In this document: positions 9,165 through 18,103 of the stretch, piece after piece
How positions within the stretch are numbered: position 1 is the stretch's first letter
How the letters are laid out: the number at the start of each line of letters is the position of its first letter
Assembly: GCA_041819925.1 (NCBI GenBank)
Contig: JBGYFE010000149.1
Location: 6,282 to 70,281 of the forward strand
From: Capnocytophaga sp041819925
Lineage (GTDB): Bacteria > Bacteroidota > Bacteroidia > Flavobacteriales > Flavobacteriaceae
Direction of reading: 5' to 3'
Length of the DNA stretch: 64,000 nt
Translations under genes and position numbers: made by a program
Notes under the pieces: model-generated
Told to the model about the DNA's origin: nothing
Databases searched by the model: none
Seen by the model: the letters and a program-made list of their open reading frames with translations, nothing else

Positions 9165-9947
9165 TCATTTTTCTGCTTTGGGAATGGTTATTTTGTAGGT
9201 AGGGTCTAAGCGTCCATTTTTTATAACCATTCGGTTGCCACTGCCTAAATACACCTTTGAAAGGTCTAAATCTATAAGCCAAGCGGGTTGATATTGGTGT
9301 ATTAACCATAAAGCCAAACGCTTTATTTTGATATTCAAGCATTTTTCTAACAATATTTGCCATTTTTCGCTTTCAAAACCATTGATTTTTTGAAATATAG
9401 CAACAGCCTGTTCAAATGAAAATTCATCAGATACCTGCCCTAAAAATTCCAAAAAGGCTTTTTCCTTACACGAAATTTTAAGCGGAGACAATTCCTCTCG
9501 CCATAAAAATAAAGTGGTAAGCCTTGCCGATGTATCAGGGGTAAATTCTGAAAAAAATGTCTTTGAAGCGTATTTTACAAAACGCCCTTGTACGCCAATG
9601 GCTTCTAACCAACTCGGTAACTTTGCCTTCCCGTAGAGTTCTACAAGAGTTAATCTCGTTGGCTCGGTCGTTAAAAATCCCTGTAATGACAAGGCACTCA
9701 TTCCTCCCACCATAAAATCGTCTGACATCGTTTGTTGCAGGGAATATACTACCGCTTGCCAGCTGTGTATAAAAACTCCTCGAACATAATACCCCTTATG
9801 AATGCTCTTCAAATACTCGCTTTTTACCAAATTATCAATGGCGTGTTTATGTAAATGCAAGCTACTTTCAAGCCATTTACGAGTCACTACAATACCTTCG
9901 GGAAGCGTTTTTTCCAAATGTTTGCGTCTGTCTTTATTAAGTGTCAT
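9165..9947 (-). CDS. AbiEi-family type IV antitoxin-like regulator, no toxin beside it
   Basis: 260 aa. A winged-helix N-terminus (about 10-60, VTRKWLESSL...NLVKSEYLKSIHKGYYVRG) is followed by the AbiEi-type core with VVYSLQQTM...VGGMSALSLQG. AbiEi proteins repress their own promoter and neutralise the AbiEii nucleotidyltransferase toxin encoded directly downstream. Here the downstream genes are DUF1896 and the methylase-helicase instead; no AbiEii-like frame exists nearby. It is the first gene of this operon and has a good promoter with a small inverted repeat. It may therefore act as the operon's repressor, which is an inference. Confidence 0.7.
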   Translation of the reverse strand: MTLNKDRRKHLEKTLPEGIVVTRKWLESSLHLHKHAIDNLVKSEYLKSIHKGYYVRGVFIHSWQAVVYSLQQTMSDDFMVGGMSALSLQGFLTTEPTRLTLVELYGKAKLPSWLEAIGVQGRFVKYASKTFFSEFTPDTSARLTTLFLWREELSPLKISCKEKAFLEFLGQVSDEFSFEQAVAIFQKINGFESEKWQILLEKCLNIKIKRLALWLIHQYQPAWLIDLDLSKVYLGSGNRMVIKNGRLDPTYKITIPKAEK

Positions 9948-9969
9948 AATTTACAAATATAATTTATAA

Positions 9970-9984
9970 CGGCGATAAACACCG
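9970..9984. promoter_or_regulatory. Small inverted repeat in the AbiEi leader
   Basis: CGGCG-ATAAA-CACCG, 5-bp arms with one G:T-type pair, lies between the -7 element and the AbiEi ATG. AbiEi proteins are known to bind inverted repeats in their own promoter, so this is a possible operator. The arms are short and chance is not excluded. Confidence 0.3.
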
Positions 9985-9990
9985 ATATAA

Positions 9991-10025
9991 CAAAGGTATA
10001 CACATTTTTTGAATTGACAAAAACT
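9991..10025 (-). promoter_or_regulatory. Promoter of the AbiEi-DUF1896-methylase operon
   Basis: On the minus strand, a -33 TTTG, a 19-nt spacer and a -7 TACCTTTG (9991-9998). This is a full match to the Bacteroidota housekeeping promoter, 44 bp before the AbiEi start codon. Confidence 0.6.
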
Positions 10026-10122
10026 ATTAACAAATTTTTTTTCAAAAATGCTTAAATCAGAGCGTACCACCGTGAAAAATTTTTCTTGGTACATTTAATT
10101 TTTGTTTTCGTTTTATAGACTC

Positions 10123-12207
10123 CTATTTTTTCTTTTTCGGCGGAAATTCAAAATCTATTTCAGCATTTTCATTCAAAACAAGATAAGCATCAAAGGTATT
10201 GCCTGATTTGCTTTTCAGTCCTTTGATAAGCGGACTTTTTCGGGTTTCAAGCAAAGTTTTAAGCGTTGGCTCATCAATGATTTTTCCACATATATTCCTG
10301 AAAAATATCCAATTACAATTTTCATCAGGGCATTTGACCACTTTTTCAAAGATTTTCAGCGTTTGTTGTTGACATTGGGGGCAACATAGTTGCCAATGCT
10401 TTTTTGGTGGAATATCCAGATTTAACAGGGCTTGGGTCAACTCTCGGGTGTAGGTTTTCATCGCTTGTAAAAACTCCGTTGGCGATTTTTCGCCCTGTTC
10501 TATCTTTTGTAAATCTTCCTCCCACGCTCCCGTTAAGGAAACATTGGCAATGTGATGGTCTTTGACCCACTCATATACCTGCATTCCTTTTTCGGTGGGA
10601 ATAAGGGATTTTTGTTTCCGCTCGATGTAATGGCGTTTGAGTAGCGTTTCAATAATGGAGGCTCGGGTGGCAGGCGTTCCGATACCTGAACCTTGCAAGA
10701 GTTGGCGTTGTTCTTGGTTTTCCAATTCTTTTCCTGCTGATTCCATTGCCGATAGCAATCTCGCTTCGGTGTAAAGGGCAGGTGGTTGGGTGGTTTTGGA
10801 CAACATTTCTACGGATTTTATCTTTAAAATTGTACCTTTGGGTAAGGACGGCAGTGCCACAATGTCTTCGGCTTCGTCCTTGTTGGGTTCGGATAAAAAT
10901 CCGCTGATACCTCGCCAACCCATTTGAATAATTTGTGTGCCTTTAAGCAAAAATTCCTTGTGAAACACTTCCAATACAACTTTTTGCACCTCCTTAATAC
11001 AAGGCTCTGAAACGGCTTCCAAAAGTCGAGTGGCTATCATCTTGTAAATGGTTTGTTCTTTGGCGGAAAGATTTATTGCAAATCGCTCCGTAATTAAAAG
11101 TCCGTGGTGGTCGGTTACTTTTACATCATTGACTATTCGTTTGTTCAGTGCCGTGATTTTCAAAAGTTTAGCACTTTTAGAAAAGGCTTCATTTTCCTGT
11201 AACAGACGAATAAGCGAAGGGATTTCTGCCCACACATCTTCCGAGATGTATTTGCTTCCCGTTCTCGGGTAGGTGATGTATTTTTGCTCATACAGACTTT
11301 GGGCAATTTGCAGAGTTTCATCGGCTGAAAAACCATATTTTTTATTGGCTTCTTTCTGCAATCCTGTTAAATCATACAATAAAGGCGGTTGTTCTTTGAG
11401 TGTTTCATTTTCCACCCAAACCACTTCGGCAATAGGATTTTTCTCTATGTGTCTTTGCAGGGTCTCGGCTTCTTTTTTATCGGCAATAGACTCGGAAAAG
11501 CTAAAAAACTCAGTGTGTTCCTTTTGATGTTTGAGTTTAAGCTGAAAGAAAGGCTTTTTGGCAAAGTTCGTATGTTCTAAATAGCGTTTACAGACCATTG
11601 CCAAAGTAGGCGTTTGTACTCTTCCCAATGAATAAACCCCTTCACCCACAGCAATGCTTAGGGCTTGTGTAGCGTTAATCCCCACTAACCAATCCGCTTC
11701 ACTGCGTTTTTGAGCCGCTTGATACAACAAATCAAAATCACTTCCCGGTTTTAATTGTGTAAACCCCATTTTGATAGCTTTTTCTGTCAAAGAGCTTATC
11801 CATAGTCGCTCAAAGGGTTTTTGACAGTTCAGATAGTGATAAATATACCGAAAAATAAGTTCACCCTCTCGTCCTGCATCGGTAGCCACAATGATGGCAT
11901 CGCATTGCTTAAATAATTTATCAATGACTTTAAGTTGTTTTAATGCCATCGGGTCGGCTCTGTATCCTTTTTCGGTCGGAATTTGTTTGGGAACTAATAC
12001 AAAAGGCTCGGGCAGTATGGGCAAATGTTCCCTTTGAAACCCTTGACAACCATATTCTTCGGGTAGAGCCAACTGTACCAAATGTCCATAACCCCACGTA
12101 ACCACAAAACCGTTACCTTCTTGATAACCATCTTTCTTTTCGGTAGCTCCTAATAAAGAAGCTATTTCTCTACCTACGCTGGGTTTTTCTGCAATGATTA
12201 CTCTCAT
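10123..12207 (-). CDS. topB: DNA topoisomerase III of the mobile element (Exc-like)
   Basis: 694 aa type IA topoisomerase. The Toprim domain opens the protein (IIAEKPSVGREIASLLG) with DAGREGELIFRYIY near residue 120. The active-site tyrosine is in YITYPRTGSKYIS (about 313). A C-terminal zinc-binding segment has CCPQCQQ...CPDENCNW. Bacteroidota ICEs carry such a topB copy; in CTnDOT the equivalent Exc protein has topoisomerase activity and belongs to the excision region. The neighbours here (DUF3945 protein, two HTH proteins, RteC) are the same class of genes. It is the last gene of the run and starts 47 bp after the DUF3945 gene. Confidence 0.92.
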   Translation of the reverse strand: MRVIIAEKPSVGREIASLLGATEKKDGYQEGNGFVVTWGYGHLVQLALPEEYGCQGFQREHLPILPEPFVLVPKQIPTEKGYRADPMALKQLKVIDKLFKQCDAIIVATDAGREGELIFRYIYHYLNCQKPFERLWISSLTEKAIKMGFTQLKPGSDFDLLYQAAQKRSEADWLVGINATQALSIAVGEGVYSLGRVQTPTLAMVCKRYLEHTNFAKKPFFQLKLKHQKEHTEFFSFSESIADKKEAETLQRHIEKNPIAEVVWVENETLKEQPPLLYDLTGLQKEANKKYGFSADETLQIAQSLYEQKYITYPRTGSKYISEDVWAEIPSLIRLLQENEAFSKSAKLLKITALNKRIVNDVKVTDHHGLLITERFAINLSAKEQTIYKMIATRLLEAVSEPCIKEVQKVVLEVFHKEFLLKGTQIIQMGWRGISGFLSEPNKDEAEDIVALPSLPKGTILKIKSVEMLSKTTQPPALYTEARLLSAMESAGKELENQEQRQLLQGSGIGTPATRASIIETLLKRHYIERKQKSLIPTEKGMQVYEWVKDHHIANVSLTGAWEEDLQKIEQGEKSPTEFLQAMKTYTRELTQALLNLDIPPKKHWQLCCPQCQQQTLKIFEKVVKCPDENCNWIFFRNICGKIIDEPTLKTLLETRKSPLIKGLKSKSGNTFDAYLVLNENAEIDFEFPPKKKK

Positions 12208-12254
12208 AACTTTTTGTCTTTTTACACCCTCTCCTTCGCAGAGAAGGGGAGGAT

Positions 12255-13739
12255 TTACATTTTACGTCCTTTGGATTTAGCTGTTTTCTGTTTAGGGGTT
12301 TCCTGTTTTTGTGCTTTTTCGGCTTTTTGTGTTTTTTCGCTCGCTTGCTTTTGCTCCTTTTTAGGAGTTTGTAAATCATTAGAAATGTCCTTTTTATCAG
12401 GGTTTTTAAAACTCATTTCTACCTTTCCTTTTTCTTGATTAAAGGTAAAATACCCGTTATATGTTTTTCCATTTTTGCTTTGTAAACCTTCCAAGTACAC
12501 AGGTTTCCCTTCGGAGAGTTGTTGGTGTTGTTCCTGCGAAAGCTGTACCCCGCGGATTTCTTTGGGGGCTTCGGCGAGCTTTTGTGATTGAGTAGCTTTT
12601 TGAGAAAGATTTTCGTCAAACAAGAATTCTACATAGCGTTTATCGGCATTGAACTGTACATTGGCATTAAAAGGTTCTCCTTTTTTAGATTGCATTCCTT
12701 CTAAAAAAAGTGGTTTTCCCTCTTTTAAGGTCTGTTTTTGTTCTTCACTGAGTTTTATACCTTTGATTTCGTCGGGGATTTTGATGTGTTCTACTCGTAA
12801 AGCTATCAGTTCGTTGGTGAGTCTGTCTACACTAATAATCGACGGAATTTTCTCTTGGGTTTTCGTGTTAGTCAGTTCCACCACGCGTCCCATATTACCC
12901 GTGGTTAGTAGGTTTTTCTTGTCCTCATCGGAAAACTCGTGCCCAAAAAAAGGATATTGCAACTGCGGTTCTTTGCGAATGCCGTGAATAGCGACCGCTA
13001 CCTTGCCTTCGTTGTTTTGTTGCAAAGACAAACGGGCATCAAAACGCGTTACCACACTGCCTAAATTAAAGCTCACCGACACAAGCTCATTGGTTTTAAA
13101 ACCTTTCAGCAAAGGCTCTAACAAATTGCGTTTTTCCAAAGACTCCTTGCTGATACCCAAATTGTTAAGTGTTTGCCAATCCACATCTTCCACTTTGTAT
13201 TTAGGTTCGTTCTGTTGCTCTGAATTTTCATTAGAAGGGGTTTGAGCAGCTTGTAAGTTTTCTTGTTTTACCTCTTTTGAAGGCTCTTGAACGGGCGTGT
13301 TTTTTACTTCCATAGCGTTTTCTTTTTGTTGTTGATTTTTATCTTGATGTTGATTATTTTTCAAATATTGCTCTGGGGCAACTTCGTATTTCTTTAAATA
13401 TTCTTTGCCTTTTTCGTTGAGATTCGCCAAATGATTTTGTAGTTTTTGGGTGATTTCCAACGATTTTTCAATCGGAATTTTAAAAAATGAAAAGCGAGTA
13501 GGATTTTTCGCCTGTCGCAGAAAATTGCTAAAAAAGTTGGATAGCATATTTCCTTGTGCATCGACCCGCATAAACTCCTGCTGATGGGCTTTATCAGGTG
13601 GCAAAGTTTGCAGTTCTCCTTCTTTATCAAGTCCCTTAACGGCTTTGAGCTGTTTTTCTTCCTTATCAAAAACCAGCAATATATCCGAAAGTTCTTCCTG
13701 CACGGGAATATTACCTTGTGATTGTAATGTCGGTTCCAT
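12255..13739 (-). CDS. DUF3945/DUF4099 protein of a conjugative element
   Basis: 494 aa. The N-terminus (DILLVFDKEEKQLKAVKG) and middle (DVDWQTLNNLGISKESLEKRNLLEPLLKGF split over about 190-225) fit DUF4099. Two tandem DUF3945 repeats follow near 320-370 and 395-445, each with (I/V)xLSxEQxxxLxEGKPxxLEGxQSKxG. The last 40 residues are a lysine-rich tail. Glutamine-rich linkers occur at about 130-180. Such proteins accompany topoisomerase III in Bacteroidota ICEs and plasmids; the molecular function is unknown. Nucleic-acid binding is plausible from the basic tail only. Confidence 0.75.
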   Translation of the reverse strand: MEPTLQSQGNIPVQEELSDILLVFDKEEKQLKAVKGLDKEGELQTLPPDKAHQQEFMRVDAQGNMLSNFFSNFLRQAKNPTRFSFFKIPIEKSLEITQKLQNHLANLNEKGKEYLKKYEVAPEQYLKNNQHQDKNQQQKENAMEVKNTPVQEPSKEVKQENLQAAQTPSNENSEQQNEPKYKVEDVDWQTLNNLGISKESLEKRNLLEPLLKGFKTNELVSVSFNLGSVVTRFDARLSLQQNNEGKVAVAIHGIRKEPQLQYPFFGHEFSDEDKKNLLTTGNMGRVVELTNTKTQEKIPSIISVDRLTNELIALRVEHIKIPDEIKGIKLSEEQKQTLKEGKPLFLEGMQSKKGEPFNANVQFNADKRYVEFLFDENLSQKATQSQKLAEAPKEIRGVQLSQEQHQQLSEGKPVYLEGLQSKNGKTYNGYFTFNQEKGKVEMSFKNPDKKDISNDLQTPKKEQKQASEKTQKAEKAQKQETPKQKTAKSKGRKM

Positions 13740-13792
13740 TGTTTTTTACATTTATTTCAAGGGTAAAATTACAATAAGGCAACAGGGCTTAT

Positions 13793-14101
13793 TCATTTTT
13801 TGGCATTACGCACCGATACGGGCATACTGAAATACTCACGGATAAACTGATGTACATCAGAGCGTTTGTAGTAGATTTTCCCAGAAATGGTGTAATATGG
13901 CAGTTTGCCATCAGAGCGATAGCGTTGCAATGACCTAGCTGAAATCTTAAAAGTCAGCATCAAATCTTGGTTGTCCAACAATTCCTCTCCATCAAGCATA
14001 TTGCGGCGACTATCCGACTTTGAAATCGCTTCCATTACCAAATCAAATCGATCCATTATTCGCTCCATCCAAGCGATAAATTCCTGTTTTTCAAGTTCCA
14101 T
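13793..14101 (-). CDS. Helix-turn-helix excisionase-like protein
   Basis: 102 aa. A short helical N-terminus is followed by a MerR/excisionase-type HTH_17 domain (about 38-90): LLDNQDLMLTFKISARSLQR and YRSDGKLPYYTISGKIYYKRSD. This is the form of Xis-like recombination directionality factors in CTnDOT-type elements. It precedes the DUF3945 gene by 53 bp and follows the primase gene by 50 bp on the same strand. A transcriptional role is the alternative. Confidence 0.75.
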   Translation of the reverse strand: MELEKQEFIAWMERIMDRFDLVMEAISKSDSRRNMLDGEELLDNQDLMLTFKISARSLQRYRSDGKLPYYTISGKIYYKRSDVHQFIREYFSMPVSVRNAKK

Positions 14102-14151
14102 ATTTTTATTTTTTTATAAATTTTTATCCTTATTAAAAAATTGATGCTTCC

Positions 14152-16240
14152 TCATCTCCTAACCCCCTCATCTCCTAACAACTCCTTTAATCGTTTTCCC
14201 ATTTCTAATTGTTTAGGTTTTTCAGGGGGGCTGACCAAAATTTCTTTTTCTTTGAGATTGTGAATGTAGGTTTTGGCGGTTCGCTCGGTAACGCCTGTTA
14301 TTTCTTGAATTTCTCTACATAAATCCGAAAAACACCACGAAGTTTTTTGCTTAAACAATGGCGAAATGAGCGTTGCCAAAGCGGTGGTTTTATCCTTATT
14401 TTCAGTCGTATTTTTTCGCTCTCCCAAATAGCGGTGCATTCCCAAAGTATCATCCCACTGAAAAAGTATTTGCGGAATTTTAGAAAAATTGCCACTACGC
14501 ACTTTCAGCGGTTTTACAACGGATATGGCTCCGTTTTTATCCTTTTCAATGGAGAGAACCGCCGAAGCCTTGCGTTGCAACTCCGAACCCAAATGCCCCC
14601 GAATTTTAAGTCCGCTTGGGGTGAGATGTAGCACACAGACCATACAAGTCTGATACATTCCCGCCAAAGCGTATAATTCCTCTATAATTTCAATGCTTTC
14701 GGTTTCGTTATTGACTGCTCCCACTAAATCCGCTATTCCATCGATGACCACCAAATGAATACCCGCATACCGAAAATGGTACATTTCCAAACACTTGCGA
14801 ATGAGCATAAAGCGTTCTTTACGAGCCACTTGCGTTAGACAATAGGCTTTAAGTTGGGAAGGCATTGTAGAAAGCTGGGCTCGTTTGAGCAGTTTTTCAA
14901 TGTTTTGATACAACTGGTCTTGCGATTGTTCCGTGTCAAAAAACAATACCACTTTTTCGGTAGGACAAGCACTTATTTGCGTTCCCAAAGTATCTATTTC
15001 TATGGATTCCGATTGCCTTATAGCTCCCGCCAACAATGCCGCTACAAAATGGCTTTTGCCAGTGCCTTCGCCTCCTGTAATGCCCACCAAACTGCTCTGA
15101 ACTCCAATGGGAATGCCCTCAATGGTAATGAGCGTTTGCTGTTTTTTAGGCGGATTTTTCCAATCTATTTCACAGGTTTTTAATAAGGATAAAGTTGATT
15201 GAGATTCATTTTCAAGCAATTGAGCAAAAAGTTTGCGAAAATCTTGGGCGGAAAATCCCTTCTGAAAATAATCCGAAATATCCTTGTCTTTTTTGCCTCC
15301 TGAAAGTGGTAAAACAAGCGACAATACCCCAAATTCTTTCAAATGCTCCTTTTGTCGCTCTGATGCTTTTTTGCCCGTTTCGTCCACATCAAACAAAATC
15401 ACTAAATACTGAAATCGAGGTTTGAGTGTTTTGATAATTTCTTTGGGAATATGGGCGGTTTCGCTATTGAAACAAATCGCATAAAATCCGTGTGCTGCAA
15501 GGCTCAACACATCTTTTTCCCCCGAAGTGATAAACAATACATCGCCCTGTAAAGGCAATTTTTCCAAGCCAAAACAATAATCCAAAACCTCGCCACCATA
15601 CAAAAACCGAATTTTGGAAAAGGGGCGATACACTTTCAGATGATTTTTAAATACATAGCCAAACATCGGTTCGCTTTCGGTGGAATACAAGGTGTAGGGC
15701 TTTCCTTTTTTATTGACACTTGAAAATTTTCGCAAAGAAACCACTTGATAACTTTTTAATACTGAAATTGTTATACCCGATTTTACCCAAAAAGCCAATT
15801 CTTTTTCGGTGAAATTTTTTACCTCAAACTCATAGGTGTTTTCTTCGGATTTTTTATCAGTATATAGCTCATTTTCAGTTTTTTCTGCATTTTTATTAGG
15901 GAGTGTAGCCTTTGAAAAACTCGTTTTTTCTTCCAAACCCAGACCCAAATCTCGATTGATTATCTTTAAAATTTCTACAAAATCTGATGTTTTTTTTGCA
16001 ATCCAAATGATGAAGAAAACCCACCAAGAAAAAACAATCCCCACCAAACATTTCATTCCCAAAATCCTTCATTTTGTAGCAGTTATGTTTTTCATCTTTG
16101 TAGATATTGCACGAAGCGTTTTTATCGTCATACAGCAGATTTTTGAAATTTTTTCCCACCTGCCAATCGCCCCTCAAATAATACCGAAACACTTCCAGTC
16201 CGCCATTGGTTTTATCTAAAATGTCTTGCTTTTTCAACAT
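14152..16240 (-). pseudogene. Primase/RepA-like ATPase of the ICE, frameshifted at an A8 tract
   Basis: Two frames together make one protein of about 695 aa. The N-terminal part starts at ATG 16240 and has a primase-type zinc-binding-like segment (NLLYDDKNAS...YKMKDFGNEMFGGDCF); it runs to Lys83. The rest continues in another frame from TSDFVEILK with a Toprim-like core (LFITSGEKDVLSLAAHGF, LVILFDVDETGKKA). An AAA_25/RepA ATPase follows (GEGTGKSHFVAALLAGA, VVLFFDTEQS) with a C-terminal winged-helix-like end. The switch falls in the A8 run at 15990-15997; seven As would restore one frame. The long downstream frame has its own poor start (16062) inside the first part. Either an error, an inactivating or phase-variable indel, or transcriptional slippage. 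Confidence 0.75.
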
Positions 16241-16550
16241 AACTTTTGGCTTTTTCGGTGAGTTCTTGTACATACGCATCGGTGGATTTGACCACATTAG
16301 CATCCAACAATTTTTGAATGCTTCCTAGCGAATAAAAATACTGACCATAGATTTTGGAATAGGTGATTTGGTGGTTTTTACGCATTCGCCATAAAGTCTT
16401 TTCGCTAAGGTGCAAATACTGACAAACCTCGTGTTGATTGAGCCACAATGCGTCCCAATCCGAGCGGTCTTTTTCTATGTGTTTGCGGATACTTTGCAGC
16501 TGCTCCAATACAGCCCTCCAAACCGATTCCTCCAAAGTGATGAAATTCAT
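16212..16550 (-). CDS. Helix-turn-helix excisionase-like protein
   Basis: 112 aa from the ATG at 16550; a longer frame to 16601 adds 17 unlikely residues. After a helical N-terminus (ITLEESVWRAVLEQLQSIRK) comes an HTH_17 domain: LWLNQHEVCQYLHLSEKTLWR, split here as LNQHEVCQYLHLSEK then TLWRMRKNHQITYSKIYGQYFY. Its stop overlaps the primase start by 29 bp, pointing to one operon. This is the second Xis-like protein, as in CTnDOT, which carries a pair of small Xis proteins. It probably controls excision or element transcription. Confidence 0.7.
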   Translation of the reverse strand: MNFITLEESVWRAVLEQLQSIRKHIEKDRSDWDALWLNQHEVCQYLHLSEKTLWRMRKNHQITYSKIYGQYFYSLGSIQKLLDANVVKSTDAYVQELTEKAKSYVEKARHFR

Positions 16551-16844
16551 AAGGCAATGAGTTTTAAAATGATGGGGCAAAGTTCCTAAAAGCCTATACA
16601 TAAATTAGCCAAGCATAACCCATTGACAAATGTTTTTTATACATCTTATGAAATTTACTTATTATTCTGAAATTCAACTACATATACATATTTTTATAAA
16701 CCATTATTAAATTGAAAATAAGAAAAAGCCAATGAATTTATATGGGCAAAATAGTGTAGTTTTCACATTGTTAGGAGAGTTGTTGTTGTTGATTTAATTT
16801 TGAGCAAATCAAAAATTTCATAGAGAAATCAAAGTTTAGTAGAT
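16551..16844. other. Divergent intergenic region between HTH gene and rteC
   Basis: 294 bp without a gene. TAATTTTG at 16795-16802 fits the -7 consensus for rteC, but no well-spaced -33 element is seen. No clear terminator or repeat was noticed. Confidence 0.4.
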
Positions 16845-17681
16845 ATGAATACATATTTTAATGAGTTTCTCTTGAAAATAGAACAAGAGGAACAAAAGGT
16901 AACTTTTTTGCCTGAGAATTGTATAAAGGAATCATTACAAATGATGTCCGTATTGAGTAATATGCTCAAAGAGATGAAAACCTATATTCTAACAAATGGT
17001 TTTGAATCACAGAGTGAAGAAATTTCCTTTTTCCGAGATATAAAACCTATTATACAGGGAAAATTATTGTTTTATAGGCAAATACATCTTTGGGAAAAAT
17101 CACTTTCTTTTTTACCTAAACACAACTCTAATCACAAAAGTTTTTTAGTTGAGCAAGAAAAGACTATGGAACAAAAATTAAAAAAATCACTACAAGAAGA
17201 ACCCTTTTATAACTATTATCTATCGGAAAATCATCAGTGGGATGCGAAGTATTTTGTGAGGTATCAGGTAGATATTGCCACAGAAATTTTACCTGAAAAT
17301 AGGCTGAATTTTGATACAGATTTTTCTACCTACTATGACTTTTTAGTGGCTCAAATCCTATGTAAAAAACAACTAAACGAGTATCTTACCAATCGTATAG
17401 AAGAAATAGAAAATAATGCTGGGGGAATCAATACAAATTTAGAATGGACAGCCACTAAAAATGATTTGATTGAATTGGTATATGCTTTACAGCAAGTCAA
17501 AGCTATTTCAAGTGGAAAAATGAGTATCAATAAAATTGTAGCAGTTTTTAGTAAAATATTCAACATCGAATTAAAAGATACTCATCACGCTTTTCATCGA
17601 ATGAAAACAAGAGGTAAGTCACGCACCACTTTTTTAGACAAACTTAAAATAGCATTGGAAGAATATATGGATAAAGAGTAA
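16845..17681 (+). CDS. rteC: RteC-family regulator of ICE excision
   Basis: 278 aa, helical, with the RteC family pattern: YRQIHLWEKSLSFLP in the first third, a central FYNYYLSENHQWDAKYFVRYQ segment (two parts of it), and a C-terminal region SINKIVAVFSKIFNIEL...RTTFLDKLKIALEEYM. In CTnDOT, RteC activates the xis/exc excision operon after induction by the RteA/RteB two-component pair. Here it is divergent from the HTH-primase-topB run, the likely target. No rteA/rteB or tetQ is in view. Codon use is AT-rich like its neighbours. Confidence 0.85.
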   Translation: MNTYFNEFLLKIEQEEQKVTFLPENCIKESLQMMSVLSNMLKEMKTYILTNGFESQSEEISFFRDIKPIIQGKLLFYRQIHLWEKSLSFLPKHNSNHKSFLVEQEKTMEQKLKKSLQEEPFYNYYLSENHQWDAKYFVRYQVDIATEILPENRLNFDTDFSTYYDFLVAQILCKKQLNEYLTNRIEEIENNAGGINTNLEWTATKNDLIELVYALQQVKAISSGKMSINKIVAVFSKIFNIELKDTHHAFHRMKTRGKSRTTFLDKLKIALEEYMDKE

Positions 17682-17737
17682 TTTTTGATGATGTTTGGTA
17701 TGTTTTTTTACTGATACTACCTTACAATTGACCTTGT

Positions 17738-17798
17738 TGAAAGGGGTGCGGTTACAGGTAGTGATTTAAAATCACTACCTGTAACCGCACCCCTTTCA
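17738..17798. repeat. 61-bp almost perfect palindrome (30-bp arms)
   Basis: Arms 17738-17767 and 17769-17798 are exact reverse complements, with one base (A, 17768) between them. The arm begins TGAAAGGGGTGCGGTTACAG and is GC-richer than its surroundings. It lies 56 bp after the rteC stop. It could end the rteC transcript, but no T-run follows. It could instead be a recombination or transfer site at the ICE boundary. The arms are unusually long for a simple terminator. Confidence 0.9.
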
Positions 17799-17818
17799 CA
17801 GGGCAAAGGTAAAAATTT

Positions 17819-17849
17819 TTTGCCAATTTGTAAATAGTTCGTACCTTTG
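17819..17849 (+). promoter_or_regulatory. Promoter / possible IntDOT-type att core at ICE edge
   Basis: TTTG (17819-17822), 19 nt, TACCTTTG (17842-17849): a full Bacteroidota promoter. The same bases 17841-17850 read GTACCTTTGC, identical to the GTANNTTTGC core used by CTnDOT-type integrases. The two readings cannot be told apart from sequence. A 24-codon frame (17890-17964, MSSVTKSLPYTLTKTNKSLI...) starts about 40 bp later. Confidence 0.5.
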
Positions 17850-18046
17850 CATCACAGAGTTACAACGCAAAACAAGTAAAATTAATGAAATGAGTTCCGT
17901 TACCAAATCATTACCTTATACTCTTACAAAAACAAATAAATCACTGATAATTAAATACATATAAATTTAGTTGGATTTTTATTAGAAAAACGATTTTAGA
18001 GAATATCCAACGTACAAAGATATGGAAAATATTTTAATATCAATCT

Positions 18047-18078
18047 TTTGTAAAAAATCTAAAAAACATTTACTTTTG
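18047..18078 (+). promoter_or_regulatory. Promoter of the AraC-type regulator
   Basis: TTTG (18047-18050), 20 nt, TACTTTTG (18071-18078); a full consensus match, 25 bp before the chosen ATG. Confidence 0.65.
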
Positions 18079-18103
18079 CTTCATATCTTCAAAAGTGAAA
18101 ACA

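Larger units (their letters stand above)
17682..18103. other. Gene-poor ICE/chromosome boundary region
   Basis: 422 bp holding, in order, the long palindrome, an orphan promoter with att-like core, a 24-codon frame with no recognisable homology, and the promoter of the AraC regulator. The 24-codon frame may be a scar of a gene cut by insertion. Confidence 0.5.

Noticed and set aside
9106..9363. 85-aa minus-strand frame overlapping the AbiEi gene
   Set aside because: It lies in another frame within the AbiEi coding end and has a Lys/Ile-rich tail from AT-rich intergenic DNA; no family resemblance.
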